A stretch of DNA of 64,000 bases, taken from positions 16,008,336-16,072,335 of the forward strand of contig NC_083340.1 of NCBI RefSeq assembly GCF_019175385.1, read 5' to 3'. The notes under the pieces were generated by a model, which was not told the origin of the DNA, did not search any database, and was given only the letters and a program-made list of their open reading frames with translations. Within the stretch, counting starts at the first letter, position 1; every line of letters starts with the position of its first letter. This DNA is from Lycium barbarum. Taxonomy: Eukaryota > Streptophyta > Magnoliopsida > Solanales > Solanaceae. Shown here piece by piece: positions 36,556 through 47,913 of the stretch. Position numbers and translations under genes: made by a program.

Positions 36556-36790
36556 ACCCTTGTTGACAAATACATAGTATAACATAAACTGATATGAAAA
36601 ATAGTTGACAAATACATAGTTTATATAGTTCAGATATACATAATTCAGAAATACATAGTTTAGACAGTTCATAAATACATAGTTTGGATATTATAAAAAT
36701 ATATAGTAAACACGGTTCAGTTAACATTGTACAGAAATACATGGTTTAGATATTGAATTACAATTCAGAAATACATAGTTTAGATTGAGG
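36556..36790. repeat. AAATACATAGTTTA repeat cluster upstream of the transposase
   Basis: About eight imperfect copies of AAATACATAGTTTA at intervals of roughly 18-43 bases (near 36567, 36610, 36636, 36651, 36673, 36697, 36735, 36769). They lie in the 5' region of the transposase gene. On the gene's own strand each reads TAAACTATGTATTT. Confidence 0.85.
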
Positions 36791-37514
36791 AACAACAAAG
36801 ATATGAACTGGATCTTCGGAAAGTTATTCCTGAACACTTCGAAAAGTTATTGGAACGTGTAAAAGAGAAAACATATTGGAATATAAGATACATATATTTT
36901 GACACTTCAGAAATACTTAGTTTTAGCATAAATTGCTACTTATATACATGGTAGTTCAGAAAAACATAGTTTAGCTTCTGAAAAATAAAAGATATGAACT
37001 GGATCCTTTTTTTTGGATTCCTAACCATTCATGTACATTAACATACTTTCAACCGAAATTTTCAAACGCATTATTCATTCATTGACACGCTTACAATGAG
37101 ATTACCTCATTATTTTCGAATATCAGTGATGAAGACAGAAAAAAAAAAATCAGAAGAATAAAACAACTCTCACATTAGGATCCAAGAAAAAAATTGAAAT
37201 CACATATATACAAATTGAATAGACGAAATTTTGTGAAATGAAAAAAGGTGTTTTTGCACGAAATACCTGATGATTTGACGTGTTTGTGTTTGTTACTGTA
37301 ATTTCAGATGTGTTGAAGATTTTAATTTGAAATTTGAATTTTTTTTACGTTTTTGACTGTTTAAGAATGAATGGAAGAAGAGATACGTGTAAGGAAAGGG
37401 AATATTACAGCTTTTTTTGTGGAAAGGAAGGTAAAAAATATATTGATTTGTCATTTAATATCACCACGTTTAGAGGCTAAAATAAAGGAAGTTGTTCCCT
37501 TTTTACCGTATGCT

Positions 37515-37541
37515 GATGTATTTGCTGACAACAAATACATC
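37515..37541. repeat. Inverted GATGTATTTG / CAAATACATC pair near the right end of the MULE
   Basis: A perfect 10-bp inverted repeat (37515-37524 and 37532-37541) separated by 7 bases, 135 bp inside the proposed right end. Confidence 0.85.
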
Positions 37542-37687
37542 CGAAAACATACACAAATCAGCTGATTTTTAGCTATGAATGGTAATATTAAAAAGGGTAG
37601 TTACAAATGGTAGGAAGCTACAATAAAGTAGTCATTTGAGAAATTTTGCCTTTTTAAAATGTAAAAAATTGAGATAGTTTTTAAAAG

Positions 37688-37846
37688 TTTTGAAAAGGCT
37701 AAAATATAGGTCTTGGGCCAAAAACAAGTTTGAGCCAGAATTTGAGATTTGTTTTCAAAATCTGTCAAGTTTTTATGGCCAAACAAAGATTTGAAAATAA
37801 ATCTTCAAAATATGCTCCCGCAATATATGACCAAACAGGAGCTGAT
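37688..37846. mobile_element. Possible right half of the split MITE
   Basis: It ends ATATATGACCAAACAGG, the inverted counterpart of CGTTTGGCATATAT at 24990. It contains GGCCAAACAAAG and TTTTCAAAAT phrases similar to the left half. Confidence 0.4.
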
Positions 37847-38496
37847 GAGTTTGAAATCATGAGATGAAATCATGTTTGGACATGCAATTTGAATTTCTTA
37901 AGTTGTATTTTTTCTTATAGACATAAAACTCCCACAAGTTGTGAAAACTATCAAAACTTTCCCAATTCTTATACAATCTTACCAAATAAGCAAGTCATAG
38001 TTCATAACAAAATTAATACGTTACTAAAATAGATTTCTAAAAAATACAACATCAATTGATCAAACTTTAGTTAAATAAAAAAGAAAATTTAATATGAATA
38101 TTAATGTAACTACTCTTTAATATAATCCTCCCACACTGTATGAACATCAATAATGGTTGATAGAAGTTAATGAGGTTGGTAAATGGTCGGTAGGAGCAAT
38201 TAAAAATATCTACCAACTTATGATTTTTATTTTTTAAAATATAAATTTATGGGTCAAATCTTATATTTAAAAGTTTTAAAATCATGATTGAAATTCCAAA
38301 TCATGCCTTTTTGGACTTATAAGTTTTTTTATAAAATATAAATTTATGGGTCAAGTTTTATATTTAAAAATTTTAAAATCATGATTTTAACCCAAATCAT
38401 GCCTTTTTGGATGATTTGAGGAGATAAAATCGAATGTCCAAATGCTGATTTCATCTCATCACTTGAAATCATAACATGAAATCGCATGTCCTGACG
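37847..38496. mobile_element. hAT-like MITE, copy 1
   Basis: Subterminal inverted sequences (GAAATCATGAGATGAAATCATG at the left, its complement form TTTCATCTCATCAC...CGCATGTCC at the right) and the internal CTTAAGTTGTATTTTTTC are shared with 53121-53610. The left terminus is degraded (GATGAGTTTG instead of the expected GTTTGGACATG). It lies between the MULE and PMK. Confidence 0.75.
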
Positions 38497-39101
38497 CCTA
38501 CTGAGAAGACTTTGAAAATGCAAATAAGTCCCAGCAGTACAATAGATGGACTAACTGACCCTATCCCTTTTTGTTCGGTTCTCAGTTGAAAAAGAAAGTA
38601 AATCTGTTACCAAGAAATGATGTCTGCACATAAGTTCTTATCAAGTCTGCCAATCAGTCATATAGCTAATAGCAGCACACCCCATAAACCCATCAAAGCA
38701 AGTATCTTTTTTTCACACTTTTTATATCTCTGTGACATTATATAAATGATCACTCGTCAATCTTGAAAATTTCTTGAAATTGTCAAGTGGACTTTGCACT
38801 TTCAACTTTGTTTGAAATTTTAAAGTGTAAAAGATTTGCCCTTTATTCGTTTTCTCACTCTTTGAGTCAGGTCTAGATGATTATTGTGGTGGAAACTTTT
38901 GAGTTTAGCTTGTTGAAATGTTTTGTTTGAGGATTTTAGAGGAACCCATGTTGAATTATACCAGCATAGATGCTTTATCTCCAGTATAACAAGTTATTGT
39001 AGTGAAATCAAAGATCTCCCTTTTTGTTGATTTTACATCATATTAGTTGGGATTAAGGTTTTGTTGTGGTGGTTAACTTACATCTGGTTCAGTTTTTGTT
39101 A

Positions 39102-39304
39102 CTCCCTCTATACCAATTTATGTGTCACTATTTGACTAGACATGGGGTTTAAGAAACAACGAAGGACTGTTGAAACTTGTGATTTAGAACAAGCTTTAGA
39201 CATTTGTGTGGTTATAAATCATCTCGTTAAGGGTAAAATAAAAAAAAATGTACTTTAATTGTTTTTAAATATAGAAAGTGACATTCTTTTTGTGATAAAG
39301 GAAG
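39102..39304. mobile_element. Stowaway-like MITE, degenerate
   Basis: The left end CTCCCTCTATACCAATTTAT has the Stowaway-type terminus, and the right end GATAAAGGAAG is a weak inverted match. TA lies on both sides. About 203 bp. Confidence 0.6.
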
Positions 39305-39349
39305 TAGTAACCTTTGTAGTTTGGTTAGAAATAGAAATGAAATAGGTCG

Positions 39350-39430
39350 AAATGGAGCAGAATGGAGGATTGATATAGCTGATCCCAGCTAGTTTGGGTT
39401 TTTAAGGCATATTTGTTGTTGTTGTTGTTG
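39350..39430 (+). mobile_element. 3' end of a (TTG)n-tailed retroelement
   Basis: GATATAGCTGATCCCAGCTA followed by GTTTGGG and a (TTG)n tail at 39413-39430 is the common 3' tail shared by solanaceous RTE-type LINEs and their SINE partners. Only the tail is present. Confidence 0.6.
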
Positions 39431-39586
39431 AATTAAATTGGAAGGGATTTGTTCTTTGTTATGCTTCATTTTGTTTCTTTGTACTTTTCCCAAGAAAAAC
39501 AAGTATAATATTGGGTACTTTGTATTCGCAGCTTATCTGTCTTGGATTGCATATTTCAAGCTTTACAAACTGAGAATTGTTAAATA

Positions 39587-42500
39587 ATGGCAGTGTAAGT
39601 TTGGGATGTTTATCCTTTGGATTATTCCATTTTATGTTACTTTATAATCTAGTAGCTTTTGTATGCAATAATATGTCTGATTTTCGGCTTATTGGTGACT
39701 AAACAGTGTTGCCTCTGCTCCTGGAAAGGTTTTGATGACCGGAGGTTATCTTGTTTTAGAGAGACCTAATGCTGGTGTTGTACTTAGCACAAATGCTCGT
39801 TTTTATGCTATTGTGAAGCCACTTTATGAAGAAATCAAACCTGAAAGTTGGGCATGGGTGAGTGATATTTGCTGCACTTAACTGAATGATCATTTATCTG
39901 AAGTATGTATGACCATTTCTTTTTCCTTCTCTTTTCTTGAGAAGCGCTTCTTTTTGTATTCCCCTCCGCCTTTTCCCCCTGTAAGGTAGTTTTCTTGTTC
40001 GTTTTCAGGCATGGACAGATGTTAAATTGACTTCCCCTCAGATGGCACGAGAAACCATGTATAAACTGTCTCTTAAACACTTAAAGCTTCAGCCTGTTTC
40101 TTCAAGGCAAGTAATTTAAGTCTCATTAGTGGAAATAATGTTTATCTTTTATGTTTGTGAATTTGCAAAATCGTCTCTTGTTTCTAGTTTCTTTTTGGTA
40201 TATCCACGTGCCATGAGGTCTCTATGTGTGTTGATGATTGGGTTTCTTTTGTACAGAACCATATTTTGGTGTAGGTTGTCTACTTTTTGGTATACAGGAG
40301 TTTACCCCATCACTAGTAATAATATTTATTTTATCAAAAAAGTTTGTGAATTTGCTGAGATTTGTTTTTTGAAGTATTACATGTAACCTGGCTACTGTAT
40401 TCTTGATTAATTTGATCTGTTTTATTTAAACATGATTATGTTAGTCATTTAAATGGCTAGCAATATAACTTATATTTTTTGTCGAACACCAGAGAATCAA
40501 GAAACCCCTTTGTAGAACATGCGGTGCAATATGCTATTGCTGCAGCCCATGCAACACTTGACAAAGATAAGAAGGACACATTGCAGAAACTACTTCTGCA
40601 GGGTAATTTCTTTCACTATCACCTTTCTTATTTGATGATGATGACATTTCTTGAATATGGGACTTTACCGCATAATCTATTATTAAAGGAATTAGAAAAA
40701 TAATGTCCCAACTGCATTATCCATGCAGGTCTCGACATAACTATCTTGGGTTGCAATGAGTTCTATTCGTACCGGAATCAGGTGCTTTTAGAATTTAGAG
40801 CTTACTTATATTTCCAAAATGGCATGTAGTTCAGTGACAGATGATTACCTGCAGCTTGTTCTGCATGAAGTGAAATTTGATAATCACTAATAACTGTACC
40901 CAAAGTTGTTTAACATAATATGCTCTAATTTGTGGCAGCTGTCTCAAGATTTACTATTGGGTCAGGAAAGACGTATCATACGAGCTTTTATAATGCCCTA
41001 CCAGTTTTTTTAATTAGGTTTGCCCAATAGTTGAATGGTTTAATGGAAAAATAGTACGCCAAGTTAATTTATGAATGATTGATGTTGAAATTCGTAAGTT
41101 TGACATAAAGTATGACTAGAATGGACAAATTGAGTAGAAGTCACAGATACAGAAGTTATAAACCCACTGGGTCTCAAGTTCGAAACCCACTGGGTGCAAA
41201 CAATTTCTGAGGGCCATCGGACTGGGTAAAACCCTGAATTACCCGTGGTGCACTTGCGGGAAACTCCTTGCCGAGGGCCTGTGCACCCCCGGGATTAGTC
41301 GGGGCTCAAAGAGCCTCGGACACCCGGTGCTTAATAAAAAAAAAAGGAGTGGTTAGTCACACACCAAGTGAACTTAACATTTGTGAGATTTACTTCACCC
41401 ATGGAAACAGATTCCTGCTAATTAGATTTATCAATCAAGATATAGGATCTTGTTTGGAATATAAAACAATTGTAGAAGGATTTTTTACAGAATATCAAAA
41501 CAAAAAATGATACAAGCTTTCTTTCAATTATCCACGTCATCTTATTTTTGAAACTCATATATCTTGATCACGTTGACTTAGTACTGGACTATAGGGACAA
41601 GAAATTGCAATGACAATGATACGGGGATTTTGTGTGGCGGGAACTGGTCAACTCGGATAATCGGATTACTACTTTATAATTTTCATGACTGCAATATTCA
41701 ACTTTCTATCATGTTACATCGTGGAATTCTCTGCTGCACAAGCTAAGATATAGTCCAAGATGTTATGCTACAAGCTAGTCTTCCTGTATTCTCTTGTTTG
41801 ATAATAATGGAGACCGCTTTGTTGATTATTAATGTAGATTGAAGCACGTGGGCTCCCTCTTACACCTGAATCATTGGCTTCCCTTCCACCTTTCGCTTCA
41901 ATCACCTTTAATGCAGAAGAATCAACTGGAGAGAATCGCAAGCCTGAAGTTGCAAAGACTGGATTAGGGTCATCAGCAGCTATGACAACTGCAGTTGTTG
42001 CATCCGTGCTTCATTATCTTGGCGTTGTGAACCTCTCCTCTTTGGCTGATGTTGATGTAGTTCATGTGATAGCTCAAACCGCTCATTGCATTGCACAGGG
42101 TAAAGTTGGCAGCGGGTTTGATGTTAGTTCTGCAGTTTATGGCAGTCAGCGCTATATCCGGTTTTCGCCTGAAGTGCTCTCCTCTGCTCAGGTCTTCTTC
42201 ACTTTCCATCTATTTGTTTAATTTGTTGACATAGTTTGCTCATGGATAAAGTAGTTTTGTAAGTACTCTCAGAATCTCGGTTACAGGAAATACCCTTAGT
42301 CTGTTTATATATATATATATATATTATAATTAAATCTGCCAAAAACTTACTCTTTGAAGCTCACTAATAGTCCATGGCTGAATTAGATAGCTTTTTCCTA
42401 AGAGGTGATAATAAAGTTAATGTACTCTTTCTAAATTGAATAACTTCATATGAAGATGATGAATATCTCGCATCATTCAAGCCCCCCCACCCACCCACCC

Positions 42501-45500
42501 ACCCACACATTTTTGTTTTTTTGAAACTGGTACTGTTGTATTCCTCATCATCCAGGGTATGGTGGCCACCTCCAAAACAAGACAGAAAAAAAAAAGTAAG
42601 GAGAAACAGATTTACGAAGCTCCTAAGAAATCTACTAGTTCATCTACTTCCTCTATACAATCCTCTTTACACCAAAAGAATAATGATACGATACAATTCC
42701 ATTTCACTGTATGTATGGAATTGATTTTATCTTCAAAGCATCTACCATTCCTTTCCTTCCATACATCCCACCAAATGCAGGAAGGTATAATCCTCGACCA
42801 CTTTTTCTGAGTTTTGCTACCCCCTCTTCAGATCCAGCAACTCATCAGATTTGCAGTATGTTCAGGCATTGTTCACTTGATCTCTGTGAGACTAAAAAAC
42901 ATACTCTATATTTGAGCAGTAAATTTGCAATGAAGGAATAGGTGGTTGTTGGTTTCATCATCTCATTACACAAAAAGCATCTGGTCACTACTGGCAAAGC
43001 CCTTCTCCTGTAATACTTCATGGGTGAGACAAGCGCTTTTAGCCACCAACCATGTGAAGCATTTCACCTTAGTTGGCGCCAAACTTTTCTAGATATTCTT
43101 CCAAGTCCTTGTACAGTTCCCCACTTCTACACTGATCTCCTTCTTATAGATCTTGCTAACTGAAAAAACTCCATCCATAGTATGTCTCCATCTCAAGGTG
43201 TCTGACTCAGTTAAGGCTAAGTTGGAGCGGGCTACGTCCGGGATACAGTCAACCAAGTTCGGATACTTTGACCGGAGTCCATCGACAAATTTGGGGGAAA
43301 ATTGAGATTTTGGTTTCTCAAAATTAAAGATAAAACAGATTTAAGATAAGGGAAATGACATACCTTCAATATTATACTCTAGTACTTTTGTCTCATTTTT
43401 GCTGCTTCGTGTTTCAGAGAATATACATGTAAGTTTTTCATAGAATATCTCTCAACATTTGTAGCTCTACTTTTTATATATTTGAATTTTCTTAGCCGAA
43501 TCCCCGCACCCGTATCCATACCCAGATCCGCACCCCTGAATCTTAAAATTTAGATTTTGCTGAATCTGACACTCGGATCCGTACCCGTATCGGATACCCA
43601 CACCTGAGTCCGAGCAACTTAGAGTTAAGGTACCAGTAAAACCCTCAATCTCCTTCAGAAGGGTTGCCATTCCAGCCCTTGTTAATTACATAGCCTTTGT
43701 CCTGAGAGGTGATAATAAAGTTAATGTACTCCTTCCAAATTGAGATAACCTCATATGAAGATGATGAATGTATCACATCATTCAAGCCCCTAGGGCTTTG
43801 GTTAAATGGTAAGAGTCTACATATGATATGTGGATTGTGTAGATTAGGTCCACGTCACGAGTTCGAACCATGTGACGGACCAAAAGCCTAGTTGTTAAGA
43901 AGGGTAGAGGGCGGGTCTTTATCCACCAAGTTTTAGACCATGAGCCAGCCGGCTCTCATGGATTTCTCAGTTACTAAAAATAAGAAGAAAACAAGAATGT
44001 ATCTCATCATTCAAATGTCGTTTCCATTGCTGCGAGGTGCTATTCTTTAGGTAATGTTAACTATGATACAGTCTCTCTGGAATTACAAAGGTCAGAAAGG
44101 TAGAAAATTCATGCTGCTTACTGGACATTCTAGGCTTAGAGAGTGGTATATAGTTACGAGCTGCTGTACCCTTTTCGTGGTAAAGTAAATTATTGGTAGA
44201 CCATGTTATAGATCCTTTTGTCATAGAACTTTTAGGAATGTATCATTTTAGTTGGCATGGATGCACGGCTTTGGTGCAAGTAATTTGTAGATAATGAGTG
44301 GGCTCTGTAGGGATATAAGCCTTCAACTCAAAGGCTCGATAATACATACTTCAGTGGTGCTAAAATATAGCTTGGTCACCCAAGGCCCAGTTTATACCAG
44401 GGGTTGCAGTTATCTGTAGGCATTTTTCTGAAGAACAAAAACGGAAGTGGTAATTGGAGGAGTGGTAAGTGAGGTTTGAAATGTTCTTCAATCTTCAGAA
44501 TGTTGATCGTTTTACATGCAAAGAAATTGCCTCAGAACCTATTCCTAGGAGCTGTGTCAGAGAAATAGTTATGCTATAACCACCTCTAACCTAACTGTCA
44601 CCCAAATCTTAGATTTGGTCTCTAGAAAATTACCTTAGGGGTTATATCATTTTTCCTCCAGTCTAAAGCTCATGTTGCTGGATTGAGAAGTGCATGACAC
44701 GTCAATATGAATTGAGCTGTTGGGTTTTGCTAATTGTCACATCACTTTTGATTATCTGTATAAACTTATTTCTTTGTCAACAATTAATAGCCGTTGGTTC
44801 TTTTCCTGATCTCTACCTGTATAAGATTAAGGAAAGCTGCCAGGGTTTCTATTACGTGTCAGCTGAAACTTATGAGGCATTTGGTACCTGTTTATATCAA
44901 TTCTTCAGTAAACATGAAGGAATAGTTTATCTTCAATCAATCAATCAATCAACTATACCTCATTTACCAAAGTAATTGGTGTCGGCTATATAAATCCTCA
45001 TTCGGGCAGATTTCATCCCATCCACATTTGCTAATTGCTATACGGAGTGATGAGATTTGTGGATTTGCATCTGAATCTTGTCGAATCTAGTTTCACAACT
45101 GTTCTGACATTCTTTTGGTTAGCAGAATGCAGGTATGGCAACACCACTCACAGAAGTCATTGATGATGTCCTAAAAGCCAAGTGGGATCATGAGAGGACC
45201 AAGTTTTCATTGCCTCCTTTAATGACTTTAGTGAGTCTGTTATTTTGTATTCCACGACTTTATGAATGTTTATCTGGTTAAGAATAATGGATTGCTCAAC
45301 CGCTATAATCCAACCTAGCATGGTTTTGCTGCCCCTCTTTGATTGAATCACGTGATTGGCTGTATAAACGTTATAACTGAAGATGTTGCCCGACTGAAAT
45401 TTTTTACCTTATACTTGCAATTTTAATGGATTCGTTCTTGCTCTCCCAAGGCATCCTACTGCAGCAGAAGTTGTCTCAAGATTAAAGTGTTAATTTTATG

Positions 45501-47913
45501 TGACACGCTGTTTCTTCTTTTAAGTTGTTGGAGCTAATAGCTGGGCACTTGCAGTTACTTGGAGAACCAGGCAGTGGAGGATCTTCCACACCATCAATGG
45601 TTGGGGCTGTTAAGAAATGGCAGAGGTCTGACCCTCAGGATTCTCTAGAAACATGGAGAAGGTTGTCGGAAGGAAACTCTGCTCTTGAAGTGCACCTAAA
45701 TACCTTAAGTAAATTGGCAGAGAGACATTATAATGCTTATGAATGCATCATCAATGCATGCAGCCTGCTTCCTGCTGAAAAGGTAAAATTCTTGTGGAGC
45801 TCAAAATCTAGTTCTATCTGGAATTGAAGTTTTGCCTCATTTTATCATAAATGGCAGGTGGTAACTACTCTTGACACCTCTTAAATGCTAATATGTTCTG
45901 GGAAGGTGTAATTTAATACCCCGGGTGTTGAATATGCTGCAATTTTGTCTTATGTAACCTCACTAAGTTGACTGGAGGATATTCCTAGTCATAGTGATTG
46001 TTATCTTTGCCGCCTTAATAAGTCAATTTCATTTATAAAGCATACGAAAAAATCTACTGCTTAATAGATGAAAAATTCATATCCTACAGCTAATTAAACC
46101 AGATAGCAAATGCAATTCAAAGACATGGGTTGGAGGTAAAAAATTCCCTCCTGGTTCCGGTTTTCCTTTTCGTTTTTACTGTTCCCTTTTTTGACATGGT
46201 GTAGAACTCCTCAACTTCATAAGTTCATGTCTTCCCTCTTTCTCTACCCCGTCGTTTTCTTGTGCCCTTTTTACCTCCAGCAATACCAACACCAATTTTC
46301 AGCTTTTTTGATCTTGCTCAAAACCAAAAAAAAATTAAAAAATTCTCAAAACTCTTTGTAGTTCTACCAATCCTTTCCCAAGTTTAAGGAGCAATGGATG
46401 AGCTTTTGATTCGAATTTTACAGATTGCCTAGCATTTCTGAGGCAGTGGATCCACTTACTCCTAACTTTCATCCCATCAATTTTTGGGTGCTCCACCTTT
46501 CTCTTCATAGTCCTCCTGCTTCAGCATTTTTCTGCGAGTCCTGATCTTGTTTTACATCTGATGGCCGATTTATGTCTATCTCCATTAACATTTTGCCATC
46601 TCATTCTGATTAGTGAAGCTGTCCCTCTGATGTCCCATATCAAATAACTCCTTCGTACAGTTACCTTGCAGAAGTGAAGGCTAATATAATTATTCAATTT
46701 GAATTTTGTCCTGCCTGTCATAAGGACCATACTTGAGATCAACCAGTTAGCTATTTTTTTAATTCAATTAACAGAATACCAAAAAGAGAACATCTCAAGG
46801 GTCTGATTACATTTATAAGCCAAAATTTGAAATATTTACAGGATTCTAATAACTTTTTGGTATAATTGTGACATTCTATCCATAGAATATTTGGAGATTC
46901 TTTTTCAATTTGGGAATTTGAGTTCTTCTGTTTTTAACCATGAACAGTGGTTGGAGAAAGCAAATGAACCCACTCAAGCAGAAATTGTTAAAGAATTATT
47001 AGGAGCTCGAGATGCTATGCTTCGGATTAGGTATCAGATGCGCAAGATGGGAGAAGCTGCTGGAATTCCAGTAAGTTATCAAGTACTATGTAACTAGATA
47101 CATTTTTCTCGTTTCTTTCTCTTCTCATTCCCCACTTCTGTATGAATTACTTAAGGTGAAAATTTATCAAGACATGACTCTTATCTCAATTATGCAAAAA
47201 CAGGATTTGTCTATGAAGAATTTAATCTCCAGACAACTTCTATATGAAATTATAGTCTCCATTTCCTTAGGATTTCGATAGATGTCCAAAAAAGTAAGAG
47301 TAAAAAGTGTTAAATGAAGTAAATGAAAAAGTAACTTTATTTTATGCGTAGAGGAAAATAACTTGTAAATGAGAAAAAAGTAGGTTCCAATTCAAATTCC
47401 TACATCTGTTGCAAAGTTTAGAAATTTTGTAGGAAGATGGTTTTTTTTAATTTAAACTTTCTTCTTGCTTTCAACCAACACTTGAAAAAAAATTATTTTT
47501 TTCGTCTAATTTACTGTACTGCAATTTTCCCAAGGAACATATTCGACTACCTTGACATTAAGGTCAAAAGCTTTTAAAGAGTCCAGTGCACTGTTGCCTT
47601 GTTCCATGTTAATGACCATTTCTTTCACCTTGTACACAATTCACAGATAGAACCAGAATCACAATCTCAGCTACTTGATGCTACAATGAATATGGAGGGA
47701 GTTTTGTTGGCTGGCATTCCTGGTGCTGGTGGATTTGATGCGGTGTTTGCAGTCACCTTGGGGGCTTCAAGCAAAAATGTTACTCAAGCTTGGAGTTCCC
47801 TCAATGTTCTCGCGATGCTAGTAAGAGAAGATCCTAATGGCGTGTCGTTGGAAAACAGTGATCCTCGAGCAAAGGAAATTACTGCAGCTGTTTCTTCAAT
47901 TCAGCTTGAATAA
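39587..47913 (+). CDS. PMK: Phosphomevalonate kinase
   Basis: Ten exons (39587-39594, 39707-39857, 40009-40106, 40493-40602, 40729-40781, 41838-42191, 45126-45230, 45555-45782, 46948-47070, 47647-47913) join in phase to 1497 nt, 498 residues, close to plant PMK length. It is a GHMP-family kinase: MAVVASAPGKVLMTGGYLVL at the start, the ATP-binding GLGSSAA at 182-188, GKVGSGFDVSSAVYGS, and the C-terminal glycine-rich motif GIPGAGGFDAVFA. It phosphorylates mevalonate 5-phosphate to the diphosphate using ATP in the cytosolic mevalonate pathway supplying sterols and sesquiterpenes. Intron 3 begins with GC (AAG|GCAAGT); the others are GT-AG. Exon 1 contributes only eight coding bases. The loop after LGVVNL is shorter than I expect for the family. 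The frame is intact, and the gene converges with the PPR gene. Confidence 0.96.
41161..41350 (+). mobile_element. tRNA-derived SINE in PMK intron 5
   Basis: A pol III B-box-like CAAGTTCGAAACCC is followed by a conserved body (GGCCTGTGCACCCCCGGGAT, TAGTCGGGGCTC, GGACACCCGGTGCTTAATAA) and an A-rich tail at 41335-41346. This is a common solanaceous SINE type. The 5' end is unclear. Confidence 0.7.
42400..42486. repeat. Direct duplication, copy 1 (PMK intron 6)
   Basis: GAGGTGATAATAAAGTTAAT and the following about 65 bases recur at 43705-43790 with scattered substitutions. The two copies bracket the LINE fragment. Confidence 0.8.
42560..43230 (-). pseudogene. LINE fragment with reverse-transcriptase zinc-binding region
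   Basis: The minus strand encodes, over shifting frames, SLAPTKVKCFTWLVAKSACL, THEVLQEKGF, ETNNHLFLHCKF and then IIPSCIWWDVWKERNGRCFE. This is the C-terminal zf-RVT region typical of plant L1-type LINEs. Stops and shifts are present and no endonuclease or RT core remains, so it is a dead antisense piece inside the PMK intron. Confidence 0.78.
43705..43790. repeat. Direct duplication, copy 2 (PMK intron 6)
   Basis: Partner of 42400-42486. Shared text includes TGATAATAAAGTTAATGTAC and CATATGAAGATGATGAAT. Its end doubles as the insertion site of the SINE at 43786. Confidence 0.8.
43786..43994 (+). mobile_element. tRNA-derived SINE with clear target duplication
   Basis: An A-box-like TGGTTAAATGGTAAGAG and a B-box GAGTTCGAACC lie about 45 bases apart, as in a pol III promoter. 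The element is bounded by a 20-bp direct repeat with one mismatch (43766-43785 and 43995-44014, GAATGTATCACATCATTCAA). The tail is A-rich (AAAAATAAGAAGAAAACAA). Confidence 0.88.

Larger units (their letters stand above)
25428..37676. mobile_element. 12-kb MULE with transposase and Ulp1-like genes
   Basis: The element holds a MURA-type transposase (minus, 33601-36386) and a DUF1985/Ulp1-like gene (plus, 25877-32671) facing each other. An 11-bp direct repeat GTTTTTAAAAG occurs at 25417-25427 and 37677-37687, the right length for a Mutator target duplication. The proposed ends share only weak inverted similarity: AAAATTTAC...TAGCTACT on the left, AAAATTTCTC...GACTACT about 30 bp inside the right end. 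Boundaries are therefore provisional. Non-coding parts are densely populated by TGTATTTG or its complement. Arabidopsis Kaonashi MULEs also carry ULP1 genes and often lack clear TIRs. Confidence 0.72.
38497..39586 (+). promoter_or_regulatory. PMK promoter and leader region
   Basis: No coding sequence. A splice acceptor (TATTCGCAG, ending at 39531) precedes the last 55 bases before the PMK ATG, so the leader is probably spliced from a non-coding exon further upstream. The presumed leader intron holds a Stowaway-like MITE and a (TTG)n-tailed retroelement end. Confidence 0.4.
42192..45125 (+). other. PMK intron 6, repeat-filled
   Basis: This 2.9-kb intron is the longest in PMK. It holds a (TA)n run near 42308-42324, a CCCA microsatellite (42482-42507), an antisense LINE fragment, an 85-bp direct duplication and a SINE. 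The stretch 44015-45125 shows no recognisable element or exon. Confidence 0.7.

Noticed and set aside
37371..37565. 64-codon frame at the right end of the MULE
   Set aside because: Short, without recognisable motifs, and it contains the TGTATTTG inverted pair. Probably non-coding.
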